From the NCBI GenBank assembly GCA_045592225.1, contig JAZNUH010000041.1, positions 1 through 44,729 on the forward strand: 44,729 bases of DNA. Direction: 5' to 3'. A program made the position numbers and the translations under genes. Positions 1 to 8,737 of this stretch are shown piece by piece; positions within the stretch are counted from its first letter, which is position 1; every line of letters begins with the position of its first letter. The stretch is from JAZNUH01 sp045592225 (GTDB taxonomy: Bacteria > Bacillota > Clostridia > UMGS1883 > UMGS1540). The notes beneath the pieces were generated by a model. It did not search any database. It had not been told where the DNA came from and saw only the letters and a program-made list of their open reading frames with translations.

Positions 1-834
1 ATAGATATAATTTCAGAAAACAGCTTGTGCGGATATACACTAAACCCGATAATAAATATAACAACCGTTTTGCTTATTATTTTGGGTGGTATTGGATTTG
101 TTGTGCTGTTTGATTTGGTTAGGTTGATAGGGAACAAAAAGCGCAAAGGATTAAAATTTTTATCGCTGCACAGTAAAATTGCACTTTCAGTTACGGGATT
201 TTTGATATTATTTGGCACAATTTTTTTCCTTGTTTTTGAATGTAACAACCCGGATACTATGGGTGGATATACATTTTTTGAAAAGATTATGGTAGCCTTG
301 TTTCAATCGGTTACTTTAAGAACGGCAGGCTTTGCGTCAATAGCTCAGGAATATATTACGGATGCATCTGCATTTATATCAATTCTTCTTATGTTTATTG
401 GTGGTTCGCCGGCAGGAACAGCCGGAGGAATAAAGACGGTTACCTTTTTCGTTTTAATTGCAGGTACATTATCGGTTATAAAGAATAAAAGAACGGTAGA
501 TGTGTTTAACAGACAGATTACAACAGAAATGCTGAAGCGCTCTGTTGCTGTCTTTGCGGTTTCGTTATTAACAGTTATTGGTTCAACCATTTTACTTATA
601 ATTTTTAACGGCGGAGAATTTATTGATATATTATATGAAGCAGTAAGTGCTACGGCAACAGTTGGATTAACCCGGAATTATACAAGCACTTTAAACACAA
701 TGGGTAAAATTATTATTACATTAACCATGTATCTTGGAAGAGTAGGTCCTATTTCTCTGGCTTTTGCATTTGGTGTAAATAAAAGCAAAGAAAATTTGAT
801 TGAAAATCCTGTTGAAGAAATAAGTGTAGGATAA
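1..834 (+). CDS. ktrB: KtrB/TrkH-type potassium uptake channel subunit, 5' partial
   Basis: Membrane subunit of a Ktr/Trk K+ uptake system, which moves K+ (with Na+) inward and is gated by a cytoplasmic RCK ring. The reading frame is open from base 1, so the N-terminal part lies outside the window; 277 residues are visible, roughly the C-terminal 60 percent of a family protein of about 450. Seen: hydrophobic segments alternating with pore loops, a filter-like LRTAGF of the third repeat and SATATVGLT of the fourth, and a conserved G-rich IILGGIGFVVLFD stretch. The TTG at 25 is an internal codon, not a start. Eleven bases separate its stop from the next gene, the regulatory subunit, so the two form an operon. 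Ktr versus Trk naming is a family-level judgement. Confidence 0.9.
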   Translation: MDIISENSLCGYTLNPIINITTVLLIILGGIGFVVLFDLVRLIGNKKRKGLKFLSLHSKIALSVTGFLILFGTIFFLVFECNNPDTMGGYTFFEKIMVALFQSVTLRTAGFASIAQEYITDASAFISILLMFIGGSPAGTAGGIKTVTFFVLIAGTLSVIKNKRTVDVFNRQITTEMLKRSVAVFAVSLLTVIGSTILLIIFNGGEFIDILYEAVSATATVGLTRNYTSTLNTMGKIIITLTMYLGRVGPISLAFAFGVNKSKENLIENPVEEISVG

Positions 835-845
835 GGAGGATTTTT

Positions 846-1487
846 ATGAGTAAAAGTTATGCAGTTTTTGGTCTTGGCAGATATGGAAGAGCGGTTGTAA
901 AAGAGTTGTTGAATAATGGAGCAGAGGTTTTGGCAGTAGATCAGGACAGAAGAATTGTGGATGAGCTGGTAGACGAAATCCCGGTTTGCAAATGTGCGGA
1001 TATAACCGAGCCGGGAGTAATAGAACAGCTTGGTATATCGGAGATAGATGTTGTTGTTATTTCTATGGCAAAAAGCTTTGAGGCAAGCATTATGGCAACT
1101 ATGCTTTGTAAAGAAGCTTGCGCCAAAAAGGTTATTGTAAAGTGTTCTGATGAATCACAGTGCAGAGTTCTGAAAAAAATTGGAGCAGACGAGGTTATTT
1201 TGCCTGAAACCGAATCGGGAACACGACTTGCCAAAAATATTCTTAGTTCCGGATTTATAGATATTGCTGATATAACTGACAATATTTCAATTCTGGAAAT
1301 GGATATAAAAGCTGAATGGGTAGGTAAAACACTTAGAGAGCTTGATTTAAGAAAAAAATATAACATAAATATAATTGCTTTTAAAAATAGCAACGATGTG
1401 GTTTTTGCAAATCCCGACATTATTATTGAGGAAAGTATGAAAATGATAGTAATGACTGATAAGAAAGGTGTGGATTTCCTTAAATAG
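846..1487 (+). CDS. ktrA: KtrA/TrkA regulatory RCK subunit of potassium uptake
   Basis: Cytoplasmic nucleotide-binding regulator that sits on KtrB and gates K+ transport in response to ATP/ADP or NAD(H). The protein has 213 residues, the usual length for a single-RCK KtrA. The N-terminal Rossmann (RCK_N) domain starts at once with YAVFGLGRYGRAVV (GxGxxG at about residues 8-13) and has an acidic residue (AVDQD) at the end of beta-2 for the ribose. The C-terminal part from about residue 130 (ISILEMDIKAEWVGKTLRELDL) fits TrkA_C. The start is supported by AAGGAGG eight bases upstream. It is the last gene of the ktrB-ktrA pair. Confidence 0.92.
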   Translation: MSKSYAVFGLGRYGRAVVKELLNNGAEVLAVDQDRRIVDELVDEIPVCKCADITEPGVIEQLGISEIDVVVISMAKSFEASIMATMLCKEACAKKVIVKCSDESQCRVLKKIGADEVILPETESGTRLAKNILSSGFIDIADITDNISILEMDIKAEWVGKTLRELDLRKKYNINIIAFKNSNDVVFANPDIIIEESMKMIVMTDKKGVDFLK

Positions 1488-1562
1488 GAAATAAACAACA
1501 CAGTTCACGAGTGTGAGGCTTTTTGTTTAAAGCTTAATAAATATTAGCTTGCCGACGGCGGA
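1488..1562 (+). other. Intergenic stretch after ktrA
   Basis: AT-rich spacer. A short weak dyad (ACAC...GTGT around 1498-1516) followed by a T-rich run near 1520 could serve as a terminator for ktrBA, but the stem is short. Nothing else is recognisable before the degraded coding remnant that begins at 1563. Confidence 0.3.
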
Positions 1563-1730
1563 ATGTTTGTTGCGAGTATAAGAGATTACCATGCCTTGCT
1601 TTTGAGCAGACCGCCCTATTCGCCGCCATATATACACAAAACCGCAGAGGGGCAGAGGGTAGCCTTTCAGGCATGGGAATGGAAGAGTGAAAATTTCCAA
1701 AGCAAACAGGGTTTTATCAACCCATTATAA
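1563..1730 (+). pseudogene. C-terminal remnant of a class I SAM-dependent methyltransferase
   Basis: An open frame of 55 codons beginning at ATG 1563, with homologous-looking codons just before it (LADGG). It reads FVASIRDYHALL, then SRPPYSPPYIHKT, then RVAFQAWEW. This resembles the C-terminal half of small type-11 SAM methyltransferases, which carry a GG-FVxSIRDYD strand followed by a PPY segment and a strand ending in QxWxW. The SAM-binding N-terminal half is absent and no good ribosome binding site precedes it. I therefore read it as a leftover of a deleted gene. The family assignment is from memory of the motif. The alternative is a genuine 55-residue small protein. Confidence 0.45.
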
Positions 1731-1766
1731 TTGCAAAAAAATGCTGATTAACAGGAGGAGAAAATT

Positions 1767-2177
1767 ATGTATTTAGGAGAATATACAGCAGATATAATTG
1801 ACGGAAAGGTAGAGTTTCCCTGGATGGTGGAGGGTGACAAAAAACTTGTGTGGCAGATATCCGAAAGCACAGTTGAGGGAGTTAAATCTGTAAACTACAG
1901 CATAATTGACACCGAACAGGCGGGGGAATATGCGTCGGGCGGAGATGAAAGCAGCTTTAAAATTTTACACCAGGGCGAGTTTACCGTTGATGACGAGGAT
2001 ATGTGGGAAGTACCCGAAGAAATGAAGGATTACTTTGAATCGGGAGAGATTATATTTTTCGGTATGGGCTTTATGGTGGAAATGATGTCACCTGAAGAAA
2101 TGGAAAAATATAATGATATGATGGATGATATTGAAGATATTATGGATATAATCGACGGTAAGAAAAAGGAGGAATAG
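1767..2177 (+). CDS. Unknown acidic protein, first gene of a three-gene operon
   Basis: A 136-residue soluble, strongly acidic protein that I do not recognise. The N-terminus MYLGEYTADIIDGKVEFPW vaguely recalls the MraZ/AbrB-like opening (GEY...D.KGRxxxP), but the conserved downstream residues of MraZ are missing, so this is only a hint. The last 35 residues are almost entirely Met, Asp, Glu and Ile (MEKYNDMMDDIEDIMDIID), likely an amphipathic helix, and then KKKEE. An AGGAGG box precedes the ATG by eight bases. It is followed after 4 bases by a 70-residue gene and then by a membrane-anchored unknown, which suggests co-expression. Confidence 0.75.
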   Translation: MYLGEYTADIIDGKVEFPWMVEGDKKLVWQISESTVEGVKSVNYSIIDTEQAGEYASGGDESSFKILHQGEFTVDDEDMWEVPEEMKDYFESGEIIFFGMGFMVEMMSPEEMEKYNDMMDDIEDIMDIIDGKKKEE

Positions 2178-2181
2178 GCAT

Positions 2182-2394
2182 ATGATTACAATCTTTAACA
2201 GAAAACAGCTTATACTCACTTATGACATGACAATTCAGGCAAGGGTACGAGAAATTCTGGCGGCGAATGACATAGATTACTACATAAATCCCTATAAGTT
2301 TGACAAGAGATGCGTTGCACCTGAATATAAGATATATGTTTTGAAAAAAGACTACGAGAATGCAAAATACCTTATACGCGACGTATACAGATAA
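2182..2394 (+). CDS. Small DUF2007-like protein
   Basis: A 70-residue protein with a beta-alpha-beta pattern: ILTYDMTIQARVREILAAN, then DIDYYINP, then YKIYVLKKDYENAKYLI. This arrangement resembles DUF2007, the 'putative signal transducing' family, in which a short ferredoxin-like fold is made of a strand, a helix that 'scans' residues, and a second strand followed by a helix with 'A..I..'. The gene begins 4 bases after the previous stop; its AAGGAGG lies inside the end of the upstream gene (about 2166-2172), so translation is probably coupled. Function unknown. Confidence 0.7.
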   Translation: MITIFNRKQLILTYDMTIQARVREILAANDIDYYINPYKFDKRCVAPEYKIYVLKKDYENAKYLIRDVYR

Positions 2395-2407
2395 AAGGAG
2401 AGGTAAT

Positions 2408-3637
2408 ATGCTACACAAGATAAATGCAAATATATCCCACGCGATGTATTTTTCTGCCGCACCGGTAGGCGGGGAAAAAGAGCTTGACAGGAAACTTAAA
2501 GCAGAATTTAAAAATACGGTGATGTACAGTTCCAAGGGAGAAGCCGGAGAGCAGTACACAAGGGATATGCAGATTGTAGAAGATTTTTTAAGGGGCGGCG
2601 CACAGACAGGTAAGGTAATAAGATATTTTTTAAAGGATTTTTATGCCGAGCCGGAGCGCAACGGTCTTGACGGCTGGTGTGTTATGCTTACATTTTTTGC
2701 AAAAACCAATATACTTGCGCTTTCCTTTCACTATTCGCTGAAGGATACAGATGCGGATACACTCATAGCACGCAGACAGTCGGGAACAGGGAAGGAATAT
2801 ATTTTCCCGGACGGCACATATTCCTGTAAGGAAATTGCAAAAAGAGTTATTTTGGGTCTTGGACTTGAGCCCAGCATAGACGGAAGCTATCTGTGTGAAA
2901 TAACCAAATTTGGTGACTATACAGATATTGATAACATAAGAAATGAACACGCAAATCTTCTATACGGTCTTTTATCGGGTGATGAAGGATACGAGTTTGT
3001 ACCCGGTTATCTTGTAGAGGAGAGATTGGGAAATTTCTGGGGCAGCCGCAGCTTTACACGCCTTTATGCGTGTCATCAGTCGTGCCTGTTTTTCAATCTG
3101 CTGAAATCACCTGACTACGACAAGTATTTAAAAAGACAGACTCAATACGGTACCGACATTTACGGCGGGCCGAATCCCTATTTCTTTATAGGAGAGTCGC
3201 CGCTTACCGTCAATCATGGGGTTTTGTTTTCGGTGGAGTTTGTAATGATGCTTAAGGCGCTTGTAAAAGAGGTGCTTGCCTTCCACACTCACTATAATGA
3301 AAAAAAGCATGCTTTTTCATATACCAAAAGAATAAATGAAACAAGAGAATTAAGACGAAAAATTATAACCGTGCTTGAAGAAGTGGAAAGCACACCCATT
3401 TCAGAGATAGGCGAGATGAGTGGAATGCTTCTTAAGAGCCAGAATATTGCACCGGTTGTTGACCAGGTAAAATACCTGCTTGAGCTTCTGGAGGGGGATT
3501 TATCCCTGGCATATTCCGAATACAACAATGCCCTTATAACCGTTCTTACCATCGGAGGTCTTATTCTGAGTGCAATTCCTTATATTCCGGCTGTGCTTGA
3601 ATTTTTCAGAAATTTATTTTTTAATTTGTTGCACTGA
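2408..3637 (+). CDS. Unknown 409-residue protein with a C-terminal membrane anchor
   Basis: No family recognised. ATG 2408 is chosen over the in-frame ATG at 2360 because AAAAGGAGAGG lies immediately before it and because 2360 would overlap the upstream gene. The first 380 or so residues are soluble-looking, with mixed alpha/beta segments such as GWCVMLTFFAKTNILALSFHY and a helical region around 290-370. The last 35 residues (LITVLTIGGLILSAIPYIPAVLEFF) form one hydrophobic segment, so the protein is probably tail-anchored in the membrane with its bulk in the cytoplasm. It is the last gene of the 1767-3637 operon and is followed directly by a terminator hairpin. Confidence 0.75.
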   Translation: MLHKINANISHAMYFSAAPVGGEKELDRKLKAEFKNTVMYSSKGEAGEQYTRDMQIVEDFLRGGAQTGKVIRYFLKDFYAEPERNGLDGWCVMLTFFAKTNILALSFHYSLKDTDADTLIARRQSGTGKEYIFPDGTYSCKEIAKRVILGLGLEPSIDGSYLCEITKFGDYTDIDNIRNEHANLLYGLLSGDEGYEFVPGYLVEERLGNFWGSRSFTRLYACHQSCLFFNLLKSPDYDKYLKRQTQYGTDIYGGPNPYFFIGESPLTVNHGVLFSVEFVMMLKALVKEVLAFHTHYNEKKHAFSYTKRINETRELRRKIITVLEEVESTPISEIGEMSGMLLKSQNIAPVVDQVKYLLELLEGDLSLAYSEYNNALITVLTIGGLILSAIPYIPAVLEFFRNLFFNLLH

Positions 3638-3644
3638 ATATATC

Positions 3645-3675
3645 AATAAAACTGTCCATATCGGGCAGTTTTATT
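3645..3675 (+). terminator. Terminator of the unknown three-gene operon
   Basis: Hairpin AATAAAACTG...GGGCAGTTTTATT closing on a short loop, followed by TTTTTG. It lies 8 bases after the stop codon. Confidence 0.7.
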
Positions 3676-3714
3676 GAATTTTTGCATTAAAATGAATAAT
3701 AATACATTTTACAC

Positions 3715-3743
3715 TTGAAAAAGCATTTAAAATATTGTATAAT
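3715..3743 (+). promoter_or_regulatory. Vegetative promoter of the TRAP operon
   Basis: TTGAAA (3715-3720), 17-base spacer, TATAAT (3738-3743), then AGGAGG at about 3775 and the ATG at 3789. This is a near-consensus sigma-A promoter in an otherwise AT-rich gap. Confidence 0.75.
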
Positions 3744-3788
3744 AATATCGAATTTTTCGAAATGTTTATAATTTAGGAGGACAAAACC

Positions 3789-4751
3789 ATGAAAAAACTT
3801 ATTTCCATTGCTCTTGCTATGGTAATGCTGCTTGCAGTTGCAGGTTGCGGTAACACAGCAGGAACAACAACAATGACAATGGGTACAGGCGGTACCGCAG
3901 GTACATACTACGGTTACGGCGGAGTACTGGGTCAGTACATTAAAAACAATGCAGGAATCAACGTAACAGTTGTTTCTACAGACGGTTCAAAGGCTAACAT
4001 CCAGGGTATCGACGCAGGCGACTACCAGCTTGGTACAGTTCAGTCCGACGTTATGGACTATGCAGTAAAGGGAACACGTTCCTTTGAAGAAGACGGTGCG
4101 GTTACAACATTCCGTACAGTTGCAGGTCTTTATGCAGAAGCAGTTCAGCTTGTAACAATGGATCCCGCTATAAAGAGCGTTGCTGACCTTAAGGGTAAGA
4201 GCGTTTCCATCGGTGCTCCCGGCTCGGGCGTATTCTTCAATGCTATGGACGTTCTCACAGCAGCAGGTCTTACAGAAAATGATATTCAGGCTCAGTACCA
4301 GTCTTTCGCAGACAGCGCTGATGCTCTTAAAGACGGCAAAATAGATGCTGCATTTATCGTTGCAGGACCTCCCACACCCGCTATCACAGAACTGTGCACA
4401 ACAAATGATGCATACCTGGTTCCCATCGATGGCGCAATAGCAGAAAAGCTTATGGCTGACTGCCCCTTCTACACAGTACACACAATTCCTGCAGGCACAT
4501 ATCCCGGCCAGGAAGCTGATGTAAACACAGTTACAGTTAAGGCTACACTTATCGTAAGCGCAGACGCTTCTGAAGAAGATGTTTATAAGCTTACAGCAGC
4601 TATCTTTGATAACATCGAAGCCATTTCTGCAGAAAACGCAAAGGGTAATGAGCTGAGCATTGAAAACGCAACAAGCGGTCTCACAGTTCCCTTCCACGCA
4701 GGTGCTGCAAAATACTTTGCTGAAAAAGGCGTAGAGGTTGCAGTTGACTAA
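3789..4751 (+). CDS. TAXI-family TRAP transporter solute-binding lipoprotein
   Basis: Extracellular binding protein that delivers a substrate to the TRAP permease encoded next. The N-terminus MKKLISIALAMVMLLAVAGC is a lipoprotein signal with lipobox LAVAGC, so the protein is membrane-tethered outside the cell. The TAXI signature is seen as GTGGTAGTYYGYGGVLGQYI near residues 32-51, with later VADLKGKSVSIGAPGSGV and DAAFIVAGPPTPAI. Length 320 is typical. Codon use is strongly biased (frequent ACA, GTT, GCA), suggesting high expression. Ligand unknown; characterised TAXI proteins bind acids such as glutamate, glutamine or alpha-ketoglutarate, but this cannot be told here. Confidence 0.9.
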   Translation: MKKLISIALAMVMLLAVAGCGNTAGTTTMTMGTGGTAGTYYGYGGVLGQYIKNNAGINVTVVSTDGSKANIQGIDAGDYQLGTVQSDVMDYAVKGTRSFEEDGAVTTFRTVAGLYAEAVQLVTMDPAIKSVADLKGKSVSIGAPGSGVFFNAMDVLTAAGLTENDIQAQYQSFADSADALKDGKIDAAFIVAGPPTPAITELCTTNDAYLVPIDGAIAEKLMADCPFYTVHTIPAGTYPGQEADVNTVTVKATLIVSADASEEDVYKLTAAIFDNIEAISAENAKGNELSIENATSGLTVPFHAGAAKYFAEKGVEVAVD

Positions 4752-4767
4752 TTAATTTACGCATTAT

Positions 4768-4796
4768 AACGGCTGCGGCGAAAGTCGCAGCCGTTT
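4768..4796 (+). terminator. Intercistronic hairpin between binding protein and permease genes
   Basis: AACGGCTGCG-GCGAAAGT-CGCAGCCGTT forms a 10-bp GC-rich stem with only a short T run. Located between a binding-protein gene and its permease gene, it most likely acts as an attenuator or 3' stabiliser that raises binding protein over permease. Confidence 0.65.
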
Positions 4797-4815
4797 CAGT
4801 ATATAAGGAGGCAAT

Positions 4816-6798
4816 ATGTTACTTTTTGGAAAAAAGAAAGCCGCAGAGACAAATGAACCCATGGATCTCGATGCGGTAATGAAAAAATTTGACCGTGAGT
4901 CAAATGTCCGTATATGGGAAGGCGCGCCCAAAATTGTGGTGAATTGCCTGCTTGCGGCATTTGCAATTTTTTGCGTGGTAGAAATACTGCTTTTAAAGAG
5001 ACTTGAAGAACATCGTCTTACAACATTTGTAGCATTTATTACCATGCTGGGGTACATTGTTTTCCCTGCAAGAAAAGGTGTGCAGAAGGTTAATTATATG
5101 CCTTGGTACGATGTAGTACTTATGGTTTTGGGAACAGCTGCATTCCTTTATTTTGATTTTAATGCTATGGAAATTATTCAGCAGGGCAGTAAGTTTGAAC
5201 TCTACCAGATAATAATAGGTATTGTTGGTATTATATCTGTTACAGAGGTTTGCCGCAGAAGTGTTGGTCTTCCTATTGTAATTGTTGCGGCATGCTTTGT
5301 AATTTATGCAATGGTGTTCGGACTTCAAAACCCCTCATTTATGAAAAAATTAAATTACCTTGTTCGTAATTTGTTCTATACAAAAGAAGGTATTTTGTCT
5401 ACTCCTATTAATGCTTGTTCAAAGTTTATAGTTATATTTATTATATTCGGCGCTTTTCTGGAAAGAAGCGGTATTGCTGATTTCTTTATTAAAATCTCAA
5501 ATGCCATTGTTGGCGGATTTTCAGGCGGCCCCGCAAAGGTTGCGGTTGTTGCCAGCGCACTTGAAGGTATGGTTTCGGGCTCATCTGTTGCAAATACAGT
5601 TGGTTCAGGCTCTGTTACCATTCCTCTTATGAAGAGAACAGGATATAAACCCGAGTTTGCTGCGGCGGCAGAAGCGTCTGCTTCAACAGGCGGACAGATT
5701 ATGCCTCCCATTATGGGCGCAGCAGCATTCCTTATGGCAGACTTTATCGGTGTTCCTTACAGCAATCTGGTTGTACGTGCTATTCTTCCTGCAGTTTTAT
5801 ACTTTGCAGGTATATTCATTGCGGTACATCTTGAAGCAAAAAAAGAAGGTCTTCGAGGTCTTACTAAAGAAGAACTTCCCAGAATAAAGCCTCTGCTTAA
5901 AGATACATATTTACTTATACCTTTGTTTTTACTTATTTATCTTGTAAGCTCAAGCATATTTTCTATTCAGTTTGCAGCTGCTATATCAATTGGTGCTGTT
6001 ATAATAGTGAGCATAGTAAGCAACCTGATAAACAAAAAAGGTATTACCTTTGTACAGCTTATAAAGACTTTATTTAAAAACATATTCGAATCCTTTGCAG
6101 CAGGCGGTCAGGGCACAATTACTGTTGCAGCAGCTTGCGCAGTTGCAGGTATCATTTCGGGTATTATTACAATGACAGGTCTTGCAAACATTCTGTTTAA
6201 TGGTATTGTTGCTCTTGCAAGCGGTAAGGTTATAATTGCTCTGTTCTTAACAATGATTTGCTGTATCATACTTGGTATGGGTGTTCCTACAACAGCAAAC
6301 TACTGCATTATGGCGGCAACCTGTGCACCTATCCTTATCCGTATGGGTGTTCCCCAGATTGCGGCTCACTTCTTTGTATTCTACTTTGGTATAGTTGCTG
6401 ACTTAACACCCCCTGTTGCTCTTGCTGCATATGCAGGTGCGGCTATTGCACAGGCAAATCCCATGAAGACAGCGGTAACGGCAACAAAGCTTGCAATAGG
6501 TGCATTTATAGTTCCTTACGTATTTGCTTTAAATCCTGCAATGCTGCTTATTGACACAACAGCGATTGATGTTGTTCTTATATGTATAACATCACTTATA
6601 GGTATGTTTGCGGTTTCATCAGCACTTGAAGGATACCTCCTTCACAAAATGAGCTGGTATGAACGCATAGTAAATGTTGTAGGCGGTCTGCTTCTTATAT
6701 ACCCCGGTCTTACAACCGACCTTATCGGTCTTGCGCTGGTGGTAGCAGTTATTGCAATTCAGTTTCTTACCAAAAAGAAATATGCAGCAAGCGTGTAA
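4816..6798 (+). CDS. TRAP transporter fused 4TM/12TM permease (TAXI type)
   Basis: Integral membrane permease of a TAXI TRAP transporter, using an ion gradient (usually Na+) to import the substrate delivered by the lipoprotein encoded upstream. Length 660 fits the fused DctQ-DctM form. The N-terminal 150 or so residues hold the small-subunit-like helices. The rest is the DctM-like domain with conserved glycine-rich re-entrant segments EGMVSGSSVANTVGSGSVTIP (about 250), ASTGGQIMPPIMGAAAF (about 290) and GMGVPTTANY (about 490), followed by FYFGIVADLTPPVALAAYAGA. AAGGAGG precedes the ATG by seven bases. A T-box leader begins directly after this gene but controls the next operon. Confidence 0.92.
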   Translation: MLLFGKKKAAETNEPMDLDAVMKKFDRESNVRIWEGAPKIVVNCLLAAFAIFCVVEILLLKRLEEHRLTTFVAFITMLGYIVFPARKGVQKVNYMPWYDVVLMVLGTAAFLYFDFNAMEIIQQGSKFELYQIIIGIVGIISVTEVCRRSVGLPIVIVAACFVIYAMVFGLQNPSFMKKLNYLVRNLFYTKEGILSTPINACSKFIVIFIIFGAFLERSGIADFFIKISNAIVGGFSGGPAKVAVVASALEGMVSGSSVANTVGSGSVTIPLMKRTGYKPEFAAAAEASASTGGQIMPPIMGAAAFLMADFIGVPYSNLVVRAILPAVLYFAGIFIAVHLEAKKEGLRGLTKEELPRIKPLLKDTYLLIPLFLLIYLVSSSIFSIQFAAAISIGAVIIVSIVSNLINKKGITFVQLIKTLFKNIFESFAAGGQGTITVAAACAVAGIISGIITMTGLANILFNGIVALASGKVIIALFLTMICCIILGMGVPTTANYCIMAATCAPILIRMGVPQIAAHFFVFYFGIVADLTPPVALAAYAGAAIAQANPMKTAVTATKLAIGAFIVPYVFALNPAMLLIDTTAIDVVLICITSLIGMFAVSSALEGYLLHKMSWYERIVNVVGGLLLIYPGLTTDLIGLALVVAVIAIQFLTKKKYAASV

Positions 6799-6814
6799 AT
6801 TATTTTAAAAGATA

Positions 6815-6843
6815 TTGACAAAAAAATATGTATGTGTTAGAAT
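6815..6843 (+). promoter_or_regulatory. Promoter of the T-box operon
   Basis: TTGACA (6815-6820), 17-base spacer ending TGTGT, then TAGAAT (6838-6843). It places the transcript start just ahead of the T-box stem I. Confidence 0.75.
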
Positions 6844-6844
6844 A

Positions 6845-7128
6845 GGTTAAAAGCAATGAACGGAACCAAGTAGGCTATGAGCGGAGAAGAGAGAAACGGC
6901 GGTTGGTGCGAGCCGGGGTCTTAACATAGTTCGAATACAGTCCGGGAGCTGCAGGGGAGAAATAGCAGTAACTCCTGACGGGGGCGCCCGTAGAAACGCG
7001 TGAGTAGTACGGTAGTATGGTTTTTTCGTTTACTCAATGAGGCAAACGACCGTGAGGTGTTTGTGAACTGAGGTGGTAACACGGATTTATTTTCCGTCCT
7101 CTAATAGTTTATTAGAGGACGGTTTTTT
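6845..7128 (+). promoter_or_regulatory. T-box leader, probable phenylalanine (UUC) specifier
   Basis: tRNA-sensing leader that reads through its terminator when an uncharged tRNA binds. Seen: the stem I AGTA of the specifier loop (6869-6872); the helix CTATG (6875-6879) with CATAG (6925-6929); then UUC (6930-6932) followed by GAA; the apical GGTGCGAGCC region; and GGGAGCTGC after it. The T-box sequence is GAGGTGGTAACACGG (7070-7084), whose UGGU (7074-7077) would pair with an ACCA tRNA end, consistent with A73 of tRNA-Phe. The terminator is a 12-bp stem (7094-7122) followed by TTTTTT, with CCGTCCTC shared by the antiterminator. The specifier register is inferred from the loop-E layout, so UUC is likely but not certain. 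Confidence 0.88.
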
Positions 7129-7176
7129 ATTGCCTGCCGTTCTCGATGAAAATTAGAAAAAGAAAGGATGGTAAAA

Positions 7177-8712
7177 ATGGCAGTAAAAATTTTAATGTTG
7201 GTAGTGTTTTTTGGTATTATGGTAGGTGTCGGTTTCTATTGCAAAAAGCATACAACCGACGTATCGGGCTTTGTTCTCGGCGGTAGAAGCGTAGGTCCCT
7301 GGCTTACAGCCTTTGCTTACGGTACTTCTTATTTTTCAGCGGTAATTTTTGTAGGTTATGCAGGACAGTTTGGTTGGAAGTTTGGTGTAGCATCCACATG
7401 GATTGGTCTTGGTAATGCGTTTATCGGTTCACTTCTTGCATGGATAATTCTGGGCAGAAGAACAAGACTTCAGACACAGCATCTTGAAACTGCAACAATG
7501 CCCGAATACTTTGGCAAACGTTATCTCAGCAGTGCAATAAAGATAGTTGCATCAGCTATTGTATTTATATTCCTTATTCCTTACACAGCATCGTTGTACA
7601 ACGGTCTTTCCAGACTTTTTGAAATGGCTTTCCCCGCTGTTTCTTACGATGTTTGCGTAATTGTTATGGCAGTTCTTACCGGTGTTTATGTAATTGCCGG
7701 CGGATATATGGCAACAGCTATTAATGACTTTATTCAGGGGATTATTATGCTGGGCGGTATTGTGGCAGTAATTGCGGCAGTACTTGGCGGACACGGTGGT
7801 TTTACAGCGGCTATTACCGAGCTTGCAAAAGTTCCTCATGAAATTCCCGGTGCATACGCGTCCTTCTTCGGCCCCGACCCCTTTGGTCTTTTATGTGTTG
7901 TAATTCTCACTTCACTGGGCACATGGGGACTTCCGCAGATGGTACAGAAGTTTTATGCTATAAAGAGTGAAAAGTCAATCAGCAAGGGCACAATTATTTC
8001 TACAATCTTTGCTATTGTTGTAGCAGGCGGTTGTTACTTCCTGGGCGGATTTGCGCAGATTTCGGGTGTTGCTGTTGATGGTGGCACTCCCGTAGGCGGC
8101 TTTGATGCGGTAATTCCCGCAATGCTTGAAAATCTTCCCGATATTCTTATCGGTATTGTCATCGTACTGGTGCTTTCTGCATCAATGTCCACACTTTCAT
8201 CTTTGGTAATGGCATCAAGCTCTACGCTGACCCTGGATATGATAAAGGGACATATTGTAAAAAATATGAGTGAGAAAAAACAGGTTTTCATTATGAGAGT
8301 GTTTATAGTGGTGTTTATTGCAGTTTCTGCATTTATTGCCATTAATAAAGATAAACTTGGTTACATTGCAGATATGATGGGTATTTCCTGGGGCGCACTT
8401 GCCGGTGCATTCCTGGCACCCTTCCTCTACGGTTTATACTGCAAATGGGTTACAAAGGCATCGGTTTGGGTATGCTTTATTTACGGCGCAGGTCTTATGA
8501 TTGCCAATATGCTGTTCAGATCAAGCTTTCCTGCAGCACTGGCATCACCCATTAACTGCGGTGCAGTTGCAATGATTGGCGGACTTATTATTGTTCCCAT
8601 TGTTAGCCTTGTAACCCCCAAACTTAAAAAACAGGTTGTAGATGAAATGTTCACCTGCTATGACGAGCAGGTTACAGTATCTGCCAAGCAGTCACTTGGC
8701 GAAATAAAATAA
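7177..8712 (+). CDS. Sodium:solute symporter (SSS/SSF family)
   Basis: Na+-coupled uptake permease of the PutP/PanF/SGLT fold. Family features seen: the N-terminal GFVLGGRSVGPWLTAFAYG motif (TM1-TM2 region), YFSAVIFVGYAGQFGWKFG, then repeated hydrophobic segments giving about 13 TM helices, including VYVIAGGYMATAINDFIQG (the conserved G-G-x-x-A-x-x-x-D-x-x-Q region) and SASMSTLSSLVMASSSTLTLD. ATG 7177 is preferred over ATG 7168 because the AAAGGA box overlaps 7168 and lies eight bases before 7177. It is the first gene under the T-box and shares a transcript with the CoA ligase 25 bases downstream, so its substrate is probably the acid that the ligase activates. Specific substrate not determinable. 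Confidence 0.9.
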   Translation: MAVKILMLVVFFGIMVGVGFYCKKHTTDVSGFVLGGRSVGPWLTAFAYGTSYFSAVIFVGYAGQFGWKFGVASTWIGLGNAFIGSLLAWIILGRRTRLQTQHLETATMPEYFGKRYLSSAIKIVASAIVFIFLIPYTASLYNGLSRLFEMAFPAVSYDVCVIVMAVLTGVYVIAGGYMATAINDFIQGIIMLGGIVAVIAAVLGGHGGFTAAITELAKVPHEIPGAYASFFGPDPFGLLCVVILTSLGTWGLPQMVQKFYAIKSEKSISKGTIISTIFAIVVAGGCYFLGGFAQISGVAVDGGTPVGGFDAVIPAMLENLPDILIGIVIVLVLSASMSTLSSLVMASSSTLTLDMIKGHIVKNMSEKKQVFIMRVFIVVFIAVSAFIAINKDKLGYIADMMGISWGALAGAFLAPFLYGLYCKWVTKASVWVCFIYGAGLMIANMLFRSSFPAALASPINCGAVAMIGGLIIVPIVSLVTPKLKKQVVDEMFTCYDEQVTVSAKQSLGEIK

Positions 8713-8737
8713 AGTGCAAATGAGAGGAAAATGAAAA

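Noticed and set aside
3987..4697. 236-codon minus-strand frame opposite the TAXI lipoprotein gene
   Set aside because: Cys-rich and without any motif; it arises from the strong codon bias (GCA, ACA) of the plus-strand gene.
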